The notes under the pieces were generated by a model. The model ran no database searches and had not been told where the DNA came from. It saw only the letters and a list, made by a program, of their open reading frames with translations. The position numbers and the translations under genes are program-made. From contig DDIM01000006.1 in NCBI GenBank assembly GCA_002338525.1, forward strand, positions 52,748 through 116,747: a stretch of DNA of 64,000 nt, in the 5' to 3' direction. Positions 8,874 to 17,732 of this stretch are shown piece after piece. Origin of the DNA: Micavibrio sp. UBA1850 (lineage in GTDB: Bacteria > Pseudomonadota > Alphaproteobacteria > Micavibrionales > Micavibrionaceae). Position 1 is the stretch's first letter; each line of letters starts with the position of its first letter.

Positions 8874-10001
8874 ATGACAGACAACACACACATAGATCAA
8901 AAACAAATTAAAATACTTCTGTCCAGCGGTGGCACAGGGGGGCATGTTTACCCTGCAATCGCTTTGGCGCATGATTTAGTCTCGCGCGGATATCAGGTGC
9001 ATTTTGCAACCGATAATCGTGGCGAAAAATACATTAAAGGTCATTTTGATTACACAATTTTACCTGCGGGCACATTAGGGGCTGGTGTTAAGGGCAAGGC
9101 TTTAGGGCTTATGAGTTTAGGGCGCGGATATATCAAGGCGCGTTCGTTAATTAATAAATACGCGCCCAATGCTGTTATTGGGTTTGGTGGCTACCCAAGT
9201 GTTCCGGCTGTGGCGGCGGCACAACATAAAAAAATTCCAACGATTTTACATGAACAAAATGCCGTGGTTGGTAAGGCAAACCTGTTTTTAGCGCCAAAAG
9301 CAGCCCGTATTGCGCTTTCATTGGAAGGTGGATTTGGCTTAGAGGCCGAAGACCGCGTTCGGAGTGTCGTGACAGGAAATCCTGTACGCCCGGAGATCGC
9401 AGCTCTTTACACAAAAGCTTATCCCACAATTCATGGCGATTCTAAAATCAACATTTTAATATTTGGGGGCTCATTAGGGGCCAGCGTATTAAGTCAAGTT
9501 GTACCAAAAACGATTGAGCGTTTAAGCGATAGCTACAAGGCGCGCCTTCATATTACGCAACAATGTAAAACCCAAGAAGAAGTAGATGAGACACAAAGCT
9601 TATATGATAAAAATAACGTAAGTGCAGAATGTACGACATTTTTACATGATATGCCTCAACATCTAGATAAAGCACATTTTGTAATTTCACGTTCTGGCGC
9701 AAGCACAGTCGCAGAAGTAAGTGTTGCAGGGCGCCCTGCTATTTTCGTACCGTTGATGCTTCATGCCGACCAACAGCAATTGAAAAATGCTGAAAGCATC
9801 GCCAATAATGGTGGCGCATGGGTTATGCCAGAAACAGGCTTTACAATAGACGCACTGCAAACTCAAATTGAGATGTTTTTGCAATCGCCAGAAACCTTAT
9901 TCAAAGCAGCAGAAAAAGCGCGTGAATGCGCCCACCCTGACGCCTCTAGAAAGTTAGGAAATCTTGTCACCGCAGTGGCATTGGGGTGGTCGGATAACTA
10001 G
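8874..10001 (+). CDS. murG: UDP-GlcNAc:lipid I N-acetylglucosaminyltransferase MurG
   Basis: MurG converts lipid I to lipid II on the cytoplasmic face of the inner membrane (GT28 family, GT-B fold). The N-terminal glycine-rich loop SSGGTGGHVYPAIALA, FGGYPSVPAV, LHEQNAVVGKAN, the second glycine-rich loop IFGGSLGASVLSQ and the UDP-GlcNAc site SRSGASTVAEV are all present, as is LMLHADQQQLKNA. Length is 375 residues. The ATG at 8874 is preceded by a weak purine-rich stretch. It lies 28 bases after ftsW. Confidence 0.96.
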   Translation: MTDNTHIDQKQIKILLSSGGTGGHVYPAIALAHDLVSRGYQVHFATDNRGEKYIKGHFDYTILPAGTLGAGVKGKALGLMSLGRGYIKARSLINKYAPNAVIGFGGYPSVPAVAAAQHKKIPTILHEQNAVVGKANLFLAPKAARIALSLEGGFGLEAEDRVRSVVTGNPVRPEIAALYTKAYPTIHGDSKINILIFGGSLGASVLSQVVPKTIERLSDSYKARLHITQQCKTQEEVDETQSLYDKNNVSAECTTFLHDMPQHLDKAHFVISRSGASTVAEVSVAGRPAIFVPLMLHADQQQLKNAESIANNGGAWVMPETGFTIDALQTQIEMFLQSPETLFKAAEKARECAHPDASRKLGNLVTAVALGWSDN

Positions 10002-10062
10002 GCACCAACATTCAGTGTCTACACGCTATTTTTCATAGACTTTTGAAGCTCTATATGGTTTG

Positions 10063-10091
10063 TTGACCTACTTATTTAGACTTTTAAAAAT
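10063..10091 (+). promoter_or_regulatory. Possible sigma-70 promoter for murC
   Basis: The 105-base gap between murG and murC is one of the few non-coding gaps in the cluster. It contains TTGACC (10063-10068), a 17-base spacer and AAAAAT (10086-10091), which match the -35 and -10 consensus at 5 and 4 of 6 bases. The -10 box ends 15 bases before the murC ATG. This may give murC-murB-ddl-ftsQ-ftsA internal transcription, but the match is only moderate. Confidence 0.35.
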
Positions 10092-10106
10092 ACAAGCGAA
10101 CAGCAT

Positions 10107-11519
10107 ATGCGTAAAATCCCCTTAGATATTGGTCCTTTGCACTTTGTAGGTATTGGAGGCATCGGTATGAGTGGCATTGCCGAGATCCTCAACTCCATGA
10201 ATTATGACGTGCAGGGCTCGGATATGAGCGAGAATGCAAACGTGAAAAGATTGCAGGATAAGGGAATGACCGTCCATATTGGTCACAACGCTGATGTTAT
10301 CACGGATGATATCGCAGCCGTCATTATCTCCTCTGCTGTTAAAGACGACAATGTCGAGCTTGTTGCGGCTCGCAAAAAACACATACCGATTGTCCGTCGT
10401 GCTGATATGCTGGCTGAGTTAATGCGTTTGAAGTGGGCTGTATCTGTTGGAGGAACACATGGAAAAACGACCACAACCTCAATAGTTGGTGCTGTTTTAG
10501 AAGAAGGGCAACTTGATCCGACTGTCATCAATGGCGGTATTATCCACGCGTATGGTACAAACACGCGCCTCGGCGAAGGCCGTTGGATGGTTGTGGAATC
10601 TGATGAAAGTGATGGAACATTTACGCGATTGCCTTCAACGGTAGCCATTGTGACCAACATTGATCCAGAGCATATGGATCACTACGGGTCATTTGACGAT
10701 GTTCGTGCTTCATACCGCCAATTCGTTGAGAATATCCCGTTTTACGGCTTTGGCGTTTTATGCTCAGACCATCCTGAGGTTCAGGCGTTAATCGCACATG
10801 TCGGAGACAGAAAAATCGTAACTTACGGATTTAATCCGCAAGCTGACGTGCGCGCTATAAATGTTCGCTACGGACAAGATGGCAACACGTTCGATGTTAA
10901 AATTGGCGGCACTGACATCAAGGATATCTATTTACCTATGTTGGGAGACCACAACATCCAAAATGCGCTCGCCGCAATTACTGTTGCTGTTGAGCTGGAA
11001 ATTCCTCATGCGGCAATCAAGAAAGCTTTGCGTCATTTCCAAGGGGTTAAGCGTCGCTTTACAAAAACCGGGATCGTTAATGGTGTAACAATTGTTGATG
11101 ATTATGGGCATCACCCCATTGAGATCAAGGCTGTCCTCAAGGCTGCAAGGCAATCGTTGGAGGATACGGATAATAAGGTAATCGCTGTGATGCAACCGCA
11201 TAGATATTCTCGATTGCATGAGCTAATGGATGATTTTTGTGCCTCGTTTAACCAAGCCGATACTGTATATGTCTCTGATGTTTATGCCGCTGGCGAAAAA
11301 CCAATTGACGGATCGGGCCATCATGAGTTGGTGAAGGGGATTGCGGCATTTGGACATAAAGATGTTCACGTACTTGAGACGCCTGATAATTTGCCCTCTC
11401 TAATACATGAAAAGGCAAGTGCCGGAGATCTGGTGATATGTCTAGGGGCTGGTAATATCACACAATGGGCACAAGATCTTCCTGAGCAACTAAGACAATT
11501 TTCAAAAAAATCTGCTTAA
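10107..11519 (+). CDS. murC: UDP-N-acetylmuramate:L-alanine ligase MurC
   Basis: MurC adds the first stem-peptide residue, L-alanine, to UDP-MurNAc. It has the N-terminal Rossmann motif FVGIGGIGMSGIAEIL, the P-loop GGTHGKTTTTS, ESDESDGTF, NIDPEHMDHYG and DDYGHHPIEIKAVLKAAR. The last sequence is specific to MurC within the Mur-ligase family. Length is 470 residues. A 105-base gap with a possible promoter precedes it and murB follows after 29 bases. Confidence 0.97.
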   Translation: MRKIPLDIGPLHFVGIGGIGMSGIAEILNSMNYDVQGSDMSENANVKRLQDKGMTVHIGHNADVITDDIAAVIISSAVKDDNVELVAARKKHIPIVRRADMLAELMRLKWAVSVGGTHGKTTTTSIVGAVLEEGQLDPTVINGGIIHAYGTNTRLGEGRWMVVESDESDGTFTRLPSTVAIVTNIDPEHMDHYGSFDDVRASYRQFVENIPFYGFGVLCSDHPEVQALIAHVGDRKIVTYGFNPQADVRAINVRYGQDGNTFDVKIGGTDIKDIYLPMLGDHNIQNALAAITVAVELEIPHAAIKKALRHFQGVKRRFTKTGIVNGVTIVDDYGHHPIEIKAVLKAARQSLEDTDNKVIAVMQPHRYSRLHELMDDFCASFNQADTVYVSDVYAAGEKPIDGSGHHELVKGIAAFGHKDVHVLETPDNLPSLIHEKASAGDLVICLGAGNITQWAQDLPEQLRQFSKKSA

Positions 11520-11548
11520 TAAAATAAAACAAAAATAATAAGAATAAA

Positions 11549-12511
11549 ATGATGCATATGCCGCAATTTGGTGCTGAAGATAGATTAACAATCAATGACT
11601 TGCCTATGGTGCGAGGGCGCTATACTGAAAACGCGCCTCTTGGTGAGGTGGGGTGGTTTCGCACAGGCGGTCGCGCAGAAATTTTATATAAGCCCGCGGA
11701 TAAGCAAGATTTGATCGATTTTCTCAAATCGTGTCCTAAGTCCATACCTGTACATGCAATTGGTGTGTTGTCTAACACGATTATTCGCGATGGCGGTCTA
11801 AGAGGTGTTGTTGTTCGTTTGGGGCGCGACTTTGCACATATTGATGATATGGGTGACCAGATTATACATGTGGGTGCAACAGCTCTTGACATGAATGTTG
11901 CGTTGAAGGCGGCACAATATGGAATAGGCGGTTTGGAATTCTTAAGTGGGATTCCTGGATGTATTGGCGGCGCACTAAAAATGAACGCAGGTGCCTACGG
12001 AACAGAGACGAAAGATGTGCTTGTTGAGGCGGAGTATGTGACGCGTGATGGCACGCTTGTCACCGCCACAGCTGATGACTTGAATATGTCATATCGACAC
12101 ACTGACACGCCTGAGGGAGCCGTATTCTTAAGTGCTAAGCTTAAAGGGTTTCCTCAAGCAGAAGATGTGACGCAGGGCAAGATATCTGAGATCAAAGCCA
12201 AACGATCTGAATCGCAGCCGATCAAGGCTAAAACGGGGGGGTCGACATTTGCAAATCCAAGTGCAGAAGAGCTAAAATCAGTTGGTTTGCCAGAAGATAT
12301 GCGTGTTTGGCAAATTATAGATGCCGTTGAGGGGCGAGGCCTAAGCATCGGTGGCGCGCAGATGTCCGAGCTTCATTGTAACTTCATGATTAATAATGGC
12401 GACGCCACATCACATGATCTCGAGCAGTTAGGCGATGAAATTAGGCATCGTGTGTTTAAAAAGTTTGGGTTACAATTACGGTGGGAAATACGCAGAGTCG
12501 GAGAAAAGTAA
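11549..12511 (+). CDS. murB: UDP-N-acetylenolpyruvoylglucosamine reductase MurB
   Basis: MurB is the FAD enzyme that reduces UDP-GlcNAc-enolpyruvate to UDP-MurNAc with NADPH. Type I MurB features are visible: the FAD-binding domain with GWFRTGGRAEILYKP, GGLEFLSGIPGCIGGALKMNAGAYG, the YRHTD stretch, and KTGGSTFANP containing the catalytic Ser. Near the C-terminus are AQMSELHCNFMINNGDATSHDL and the final helix. Length is 320 residues. ATG at 11549 and 11558 are both possible. It is followed three bases later by ddl. Confidence 0.96.
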   Translation: MMHMPQFGAEDRLTINDLPMVRGRYTENAPLGEVGWFRTGGRAEILYKPADKQDLIDFLKSCPKSIPVHAIGVLSNTIIRDGGLRGVVVRLGRDFAHIDDMGDQIIHVGATALDMNVALKAAQYGIGGLEFLSGIPGCIGGALKMNAGAYGTETKDVLVEAEYVTRDGTLVTATADDLNMSYRHTDTPEGAVFLSAKLKGFPQAEDVTQGKISEIKAKRSESQPIKAKTGGSTFANPSAEELKSVGLPEDMRVWQIIDAVEGRGLSIGGAQMSELHCNFMINNGDATSHDLEQLGDEIRHRVFKKFGLQLRWEIRRVGEK

Positions 12512-12514
12512 GCC

Positions 12515-13492
12515 ATGAACATGAAACATGATGTGCTTGATGTAGCGCTTTTGGTCGGGGGATGGTCGGCAGAACGTGCTGTATCGCTTGAAAAAGGAAA
12601 AACCGTAGAGGTCGCACTCATTGAGCTAGGCCATAATGTTCGGGTCATTGATGTTCAAAAAGATTTACCATCCCTTATTCAGTCACTAACGCCTAAGCCG
12701 GATGTTGTGTTCAATAACCTTCATGGTACAGGTGGGGAAGATGGCGTCATTCAAGGTGTGTTAGAAATGCTTGATATACCATACACGCACTCGGATGTGT
12801 GCGCCTCGGCGATTGCCATGGATAAACCGCGTACAAAAATTCTGGTTGAAACGGTCGGTGTGCCTACGCCTAAAGGTGTTGTGCTTACAAAAAATCAAAT
12901 TGTAAATGGTCAAATCCCTTACGCCCCCCCTTATGTTATAAAACCCCCTCATGAGGGCTCTAGTGTGGGTGTTCACATGATTCGCGCACAAGACAACCGC
13001 CCCATCAATATTGGTTTGGATATTGAAGATCATGACCTGCTATTGGTTGAAGAATATATCGCAGGACGCGAGTTGACGGTAGCGGTGCTGGATGGCAAGG
13101 CGCAGGCTGTTACAGAAATTGTCTCTCATACAGAATTCTTTGATTATGAAGCAAAATACCAAGATCAAACGACAGAATATGTTCTTCCTGCAAAAATTTC
13201 ATCAGACATATACGATTTAGCCTTGGATTATGCTGAGCGCGTGTATAATATTGTAGGATGTGCTGGTTTGGCGCGTTGTGATTTTCGTTTTGATGAAAGC
13301 TTGGGCACAGAAGGCCTCTTTCTTTTGGAAATCAACACACAGCCAGGCTTTACGGCGCAATCAATCGGCCCCTCTCAGGTCATCTACAACGGAACATCAT
13401 TTAATGCGCTTTGTGAGCGTCTCATCGAAACTGCTTTATGCCCAAAAAACGAAAACAAAATAGTAAAATTCTCAAAAAGAAAAGTCGCCTAA
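12515..13492 (+). CDS. ddl: D-alanine:D-alanine ligase Ddl
   Basis: Ddl makes the D-Ala-D-Ala dipeptide used by MurF. This ATP-grasp enzyme shows the N-terminal LLVGGWSAERAVSLEKG (GG-S-ER motif), FNNLHGTGGEDGVIQGVLE, the SDVCASAIAMDKPRTK region, YVIKPPHEGSSVGV, VEEYIAGRELTVAVL and the metal-binding EINTQPGFT near residue 275. Length is 325 residues. A GCGGR-type loop of some homologues is replaced by LARCDFRFDE, which is normal for DdlB. Its 3' end overlaps ftsQ by 55 bases, the longest gene overlap in this cluster. Confidence 0.95.
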   Translation: MNMKHDVLDVALLVGGWSAERAVSLEKGKTVEVALIELGHNVRVIDVQKDLPSLIQSLTPKPDVVFNNLHGTGGEDGVIQGVLEMLDIPYTHSDVCASAIAMDKPRTKILVETVGVPTPKGVVLTKNQIVNGQIPYAPPYVIKPPHEGSSVGVHMIRAQDNRPINIGLDIEDHDLLLVEEYIAGRELTVAVLDGKAQAVTEIVSHTEFFDYEAKYQDQTTEYVLPAKISSDIYDLALDYAERVYNIVGCAGLARCDFRFDESLGTEGLFLLEINTQPGFTAQSIGPSQVIYNGTSFNALCERLIETALCPKNENKIVKFSKRKVA

Positions 13493-14328
13493 CGCGTGAT
13501 GCCTTTATTAAGGTCGCGCGCCGTACAGGGATTATCGTTTGCGCGCTTGCCGCACTATTGTGGGTGGGGGCATGGGTATGGTTTGGCGGCCTTATTCAGC
13601 AAGGCGCTTCATGGACTGAGCAAAAAATATACGCAGTCACTGCGGATGCAGGCTTTCAACTCGATAATCTATTGGTTGAGGGGCGTGAAAATCTATCGGC
13701 TGATACCGTCATGCAGATTTTGGACATAGAGCAAGGGCAATCTTTGTTTGCAGCAGACTTAGAGGATGTCCGCATGCGCCTTGAGGCGCTTGAGTGGGTT
13801 GAAACAGTTGTTGTTCAGCGCCGCGCGCCTAATGATTTGTATATTAAAATTACAGAGCGCCAGCCCATTGCACTGTGGAAACGCGCTGGACAAAATAACC
13901 TTTTCTTAATTGATCACAAAGGCCACGTCATTGATGTGCCGTTATTGTCAAAGTTCAAAGATCTTATAATCATCTCGGGCGAAGGTGGGCGCGATGAGGC
14001 GTTTTCTTTGATATCTCAATTAGCCATCTACCCCGAGATTTTATCAAATGTTGATGTGGCACAGTTCATAAGTGATCGTCGTTGGGATTTTGTCACCAAG
14101 GCAGGCATTCGCATTCAAATGCCCGAAGACAATTTTGATTATGCGTTGGGTCGTCTTGAACAGTTGCGTATTCAATCCGAAATATTGGCACAGCCCATAG
14201 ATTTGTTGGATTTGAGACAAGAAGATCGCGTTGTAGCACGCCCAAGCGAGGGGCATGTTTTAGAGTATGATTACATTGCGCCTGTTAGCACAAAAGCAGG
14301 TGAGGGAGCGTCAGGCTATGAGCTTTAA
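13438..14328 (+). CDS. ftsQ: Cell division protein FtsQ
   Basis: FtsQ is a bitopic divisome protein that recruits FtsL/FtsB. It has a strongly basic cytoplasmic N-terminus (KKRKQNSKILKKKSR), one membrane segment near residues 30-50, a POTRA domain starting at FQLDNLLVEGRENLSADTVMQILDI, and the beta domain with ALEWVETVVVQRRAPNDLYIKITERQPIALWK. Length is 296 residues. The ATG at 13438 lies inside ddl; no good later start keeps the basic tail, so the overlap is probably real. Its end overlaps ftsA by 11 bases. Confidence 0.92.
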   Translation: MPKKRKQNSKILKKKSRLTRDAFIKVARRTGIIVCALAALLWVGAWVWFGGLIQQGASWTEQKIYAVTADAGFQLDNLLVEGRENLSADTVMQILDIEQGQSLFAADLEDVRMRLEALEWVETVVVQRRAPNDLYIKITERQPIALWKRAGQNNLFLIDHKGHVIDVPLLSKFKDLIIISGEGGRDEAFSLISQLAIYPEILSNVDVAQFISDRRWDFVTKAGIRIQMPEDNFDYALGRLEQLRIQSEILAQPIDLLDLRQEDRVVARPSEGHVLEYDYIAPVSTKAGEGASGYEL

Positions 14329-15589
14329 ACAACCATTAAAAGCAGGGTCTATTATTGCCACTCTTGATGTCGGCTCAAGCAAAGTTTCGTGCTTCATTGC
14401 GCAAATGACAGATGATAACGGCGGGTTTGAAATTGTAGGCGTGGGTCACCAAGCGGCACAAGGCGTTAAAAACGGGATCATTACAGATATATACCAAGCG
14501 GAAATAGCAATTTCTAATGCGGTTCATGTTGCTGAAAAGATGGCCTCAAAAATCATAAAAGGATATCCCTTGCGTGATATCGTGCTGGCTGTGCCTGCTA
14601 CATCATCATCATCACATTACATGGATGCGCATGTTCAGATGATGCGCCAGACTGTGACGGAAAATGATGTGCGACGCGCGCTTGCAAAGGCGCAAATCAA
14701 GGCACAAAAAGATGATCGGGAAATTGTACACACCATTCCTGTCGATTATGTACTGGATGGACATAAAGGCATTCAAAGTCCTTATGGCATGAGCGGTCAG
14801 GTCATGGATATTGACATTCATATGCTGGACGCGGATTTTTCACACCTCAAGCATATCAGCCAATGTACTGAACAAAATCATCTGGATATTGTCTCCCTTT
14901 GTTCTGCTCCATATGCGGCGGGGCTGGCCATGTTGGTCGAAGATGAGATCGAGCTAGGCTCAATCGTAATTGATATGGGCGCAAATATTACCTCATATGC
15001 CGTCTTCCAATCGGGGCGATTGTTGTATGCTGGCGCAGTGCCAGTCGGCGGGCATCACATTACATCTGATATCGCACATGGCCTCACAGCCACGCTTGCA
15101 GATGCCGAGCGTATAAAAACACTTTATGGAAGTGCATTGGCGACAATTAGCGATGAGCATGAATATATAGATGTACCCATGATGGGGGAGCAATCAGGCA
15201 AGGGTGAGCAGCAGGTTACGCGCGCGCTCCTCATAAACATTATACAAGCCCGCCTTGAAGAAACGTTCGAGATGGTAAGGCAAGGACTTGCCGATTCAGG
15301 CGTAGAAGCGGCGCAATGCCGACGCGTCGTCCTGACAGGTGGGGGGAGCCTTATGCCAAACGTGCAAGATTTAGCGCAACGAATTTTAAGTAAGCAAGTG
15401 CGATGCTCTCAAACATTGAAGGTCAAGGGCTTACCAGATGCAACAAGCGGGCCTGGTTTTGCCGTGTCTATGGGCTTGATTAAATACTACTCCGAGCGGC
15501 CTCACGAGATGCCAATGGAGATTGCCTCTTATGCTGATTCTCGCTCGGTTGTTGAAAAATTCAAAAGCTGGTTTAAAGAAAACTGGTAG
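14318..15589 (+). CDS. ftsA: Cell division protein FtsA
   Basis: FtsA is the actin-fold protein that tethers FtsZ filaments to the membrane. Signatures are the N-terminal phosphate loop TLDVGSSKVSCFIAQ, VVIDMGANITSYAVF-like phosphate 2 motif (IVIDMGANITSYAVF), PVGGHHITSDIAHGL, and VVLTGGGSLMPNVQDLA. The C-terminus ends with an amphipathic Phe/Trp/Lys helix (VVEKFKSWFKENW), the usual membrane-targeting sequence. Length is 423 residues from the ATG at 14318, which follows a GAGGGAG stretch; the open frame upstream to 14267 is unlikely to be translated. A 329-base gap separates it from ftsZ. Confidence 0.95.
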   Translation: MSFKQPLKAGSIIATLDVGSSKVSCFIAQMTDDNGGFEIVGVGHQAAQGVKNGIITDIYQAEIAISNAVHVAEKMASKIIKGYPLRDIVLAVPATSSSSHYMDAHVQMMRQTVTENDVRRALAKAQIKAQKDDREIVHTIPVDYVLDGHKGIQSPYGMSGQVMDIDIHMLDADFSHLKHISQCTEQNHLDIVSLCSAPYAAGLAMLVEDEIELGSIVIDMGANITSYAVFQSGRLLYAGAVPVGGHHITSDIAHGLTATLADAERIKTLYGSALATISDEHEYIDVPMMGEQSGKGEQQVTRALLINIIQARLEETFEMVRQGLADSGVEAAQCRRVVLTGGGSLMPNVQDLAQRILSKQVRCSQTLKVKGLPDATSGPGFAVSMGLIKYYSERPHEMPMEIASYADSRSVVEKFKSWFKENW

Positions 15590-15624
15590 GTCTATACCTT
15601 TCCTAAATGCGGATACTTCTTGAT

Positions 15625-15633
15625 TGTGGATAA
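15625..15633 (-). promoter_or_regulatory. DnaA box (perfect)
   Basis: TGTGGATAA on the + strand reads TTATCCACA on the - strand, a perfect match to the DnaA consensus TTATNCACA. Confidence 0.7.
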
Positions 15634-15652
15634 AACTGATCTATTTATACAC

Positions 15653-15661
15653 TTATCCACA
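15653..15661 (+). promoter_or_regulatory. DnaA box (perfect)
   Basis: TTATCCACA on the + strand is a perfect DnaA consensus and faces the first box across 19 bases. TTATACACT at 15645-15653, in the same orientation, matches at 8 of 9 positions and shares one base with this box. Confidence 0.7.
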
Positions 15662-15868
15662 GGCTCTGTTCTGAGCCAGGATTTCGTTGACGAAAGGTTT
15701 GAAGGCAGAAAAAAATGAATCGCGAGAATCGGTTACGGACTCTCTTTGATGTATTTGTTCAGATGTAGCTAAGGCTTGTTATTCATTTTTTTGTTAATTG
15801 TCTGGAAAACGTGCTTTTTTATTAGGTTATTTGCGCATACCCTAAATAAATAGAGCGAATCACTTTCG

Positions 15869-15897
15869 TTCATATTTGCTTTAAATGACTATATAAT
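15869..15897 (+). promoter_or_regulatory. Probable ftsZ promoter
   Basis: TTCATA (15869-15874) and a consensus TATAAT (15892-15897) are spaced by 17 bases. Transcription would start near 15904 and give a leader of about 15 bases that just includes the GGAGG before the ftsZ ATG. A GANTC site lies eight bases before the -35 box. Confidence 0.5.
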
Positions 15898-15918
15898 TAT
15901 CCAGCTCTGGAGGTTTAA

Positions 15919-17703
15919 ATGATTAATGTTCGTCCAACACAACCCACTCAAAGACAAAGCCTGAGTCCCAAGATTACGATCTTTGGTGTCGGCGGAGCTG
16001 GGGGTAACGCTGTGAATAACATGATCGAAGAAAATCTCGCAGGTGTTGAGTTCGTCGTTTGTAACACAGACGCACAAGCACTAGAGCAAAGCGCATGTAA
16101 CACAAAAATTCAACTTGGAGCAAATGTAACAGCTGGACTAGGTGCAGGCGCAAAGCCAGAAATTGGACGTATGGCAGCCGAAGAATCTTTGGACGAGGTT
16201 TTGGCGCACATTGAAGACACGAATATGGTGTTTGTAACCGCTGGTATGGGCGGCGGAACAGGAACCGGCGCAGCGCCAACGATTGCTAAAGCATGCCGTG
16301 AGCGCGATGTATTGACAGTCGGTGTTGTGACAAAACCTTTCCACTTCGAAGGAACGCTTCGTATGAAGATGGCCGAAGAGGGAATTAAGGAAATGCAAGA
16401 ATACGTAGATACGTTGATTGTTATTCCAAACCAAAACTTATTCCGTATCGCAAACGAAAAGACAACATTTGCTGAAGCCTTTAAGATGGCCGACAGCGTG
16501 TTACAATCTGGCGTGCGCGGCGTAACAGACCTAATTGTAAACCCTGGTTTGATCAACCTAGACTTTGCTGACATTCGCTCAATTATGCTTGAGATGGGTA
16601 AAGCGGTAATGGGTACAGGTGAGGCAACATCTGATAAACGTGCCATCGAAGCCGCTGAAAAAGCCATCAGCAACCCACTTCTGGATGATATGTCTATGAA
16701 GGGTGCGAAGGGTGTTATCATTAACGTTACTGGTGGTTCAGACATGACACTGTTTGAAGCAGATGAAGCATGTAACCGTATACGTGATGAAGTTGATCCA
16801 GACGCAAATATCATCTTTGGAACATCTTTTGACGAGACAATGGACGGCGCAATGCGTGTATCTATTGTCGCAACAGGAATTGATAAAGAAACGACACGTA
16901 AGACAAAGCCATTTTCAACAGGTGGAGGCCTTGAAAGAGCGCGTCCGATTACAACAGGCACTGCAAACACAACGTCTCGCGGCACAGCAACAGCAGGTTC
17001 TGGATTTGGGAGCGTTTCGGCATCACAAGCATCAGTAAATAGTTCTTCAAGATCAATGGGCACGTCACAAAGTTCTTCTGGTCTAGGTTCGTCTCAACAG
17101 TCTTCTGAAGAGACAAGTGAGTCTGTTCAAACTGACCTTGTACAGCAATTAGAAGAACAAAAAATTGAGGTCACTGAACCTCGTCGTGGCACAACACACG
17201 GTGAATCATTTATTCCACCAAAAGCCGCACAGCCTGAGGAGTTTGCAGATAGTGTAAGTTATGCCTCTGGTACAACTACAGGGTCATATGCGACGCATCA
17301 GTCACGTCAAGTGAACATGCAGCAGCAACCAACAACGGCCTCTACAAGCCCTTCAATTTCAATGACAACGCAGCAGCAGATGCAACAGCCTCGTGGAACA
17401 ACACCCTCTTTGAACTTGCAACCGCCAGTTCCTGGTTCGAACAAGGTTAAAAAACCACAAAGCTTGTTTGACCGTATCAAAAACGTAGGCTGGGGCTCAG
17501 ACGAAACAGACGATCTTTCAACAACACAAGAAACAGAGTCTAACAACGGCGAGACGCAAACAACAAGCGGCGGCCTAGGTTTAAAAGCACCACAAAGACC
17601 GTCTTCATCAGGACAGCTTAACGTTGCAAGCTCAAACCCTTCAAAAGGTAACTTTGAAGATGAGCTAGACATCCCGGCTTTCCTTCGTCGCGAAGCCAAC
17701 TAA
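15919..17703 (+). CDS. ftsZ: Cell division protein FtsZ
   Basis: FtsZ is the tubulin-like GTPase that forms the Z ring. The N-terminal GTP site has GVGGAGGNAVNNMIE and the tubulin signature AGMGGGTGTGAAP; the synergy region includes FAEAFKMADSVLQSGVRG, NLDFADIRSIM and GTSFDETMDGAMRVSIVATG. The globular core ends near residue 320. It is followed by a linker of about 250 residues rich in Ser, Thr, Gln and Gly, then the conserved tail DELDIPAFLRREAN that binds FtsA. At 594 residues it is long for the family because of this linker. Start is the ATG at 15919 after GGAGG. Confidence 0.97.
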   Translation: MINVRPTQPTQRQSLSPKITIFGVGGAGGNAVNNMIEENLAGVEFVVCNTDAQALEQSACNTKIQLGANVTAGLGAGAKPEIGRMAAEESLDEVLAHIEDTNMVFVTAGMGGGTGTGAAPTIAKACRERDVLTVGVVTKPFHFEGTLRMKMAEEGIKEMQEYVDTLIVIPNQNLFRIANEKTTFAEAFKMADSVLQSGVRGVTDLIVNPGLINLDFADIRSIMLEMGKAVMGTGEATSDKRAIEAAEKAISNPLLDDMSMKGAKGVIINVTGGSDMTLFEADEACNRIRDEVDPDANIIFGTSFDETMDGAMRVSIVATGIDKETTRKTKPFSTGGGLERARPITTGTANTTSRGTATAGSGFGSVSASQASVNSSSRSMGTSQSSSGLGSSQQSSEETSESVQTDLVQQLEEQKIEVTEPRRGTTHGESFIPPKAAQPEEFADSVSYASGTTTGSYATHQSRQVNMQQQPTTASTSPSISMTTQQQMQQPRGTTPSLNLQPPVPGSNKVKKPQSLFDRIKNVGWGSDETDDLSTTQETESNNGETQTTSGGLGLKAPQRPSSSGQLNVASSNPSKGNFEDELDIPAFLRREAN

Positions 17704-17732
17704 GGTTGCTAATTAAAAATTAGGTTTAAAGG

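Larger units (their letters stand above)
15590..15918. promoter_or_regulatory. ftsA-ftsZ intergenic regulatory region
   Basis: This 329-base gap has no convincing gene. It holds, in order, an opposed pair of perfect DnaA boxes (15625-15633 and 15653-15661) with a near-match between them, three GANTC sites close together (15717, 15726, 15738), an AT-rich stretch, a fourth GANTC at 15857, and a sigma-70-like promoter ending at 15897. In Caulobacter, ftsZ is known to be activated by DnaA and affected by CcrM methylation of GANTC, so the same control is inferred here. Confidence 0.65.

Noticed and set aside
15881..15897. A possible CtrA site (TTAA-N7-TTAA) overlapping the ftsZ -10 box.
   Set aside because: Only the first half-site matches; the second reads TATA, so it is below a useful match.
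15590..15918. The DnaA-box region as the chromosome origin.
   Set aside because: Only two perfect boxes are present, there is no DNA-unwinding element with ordered repeats, and no dnaA, hemE, parA or gidA lies nearby.
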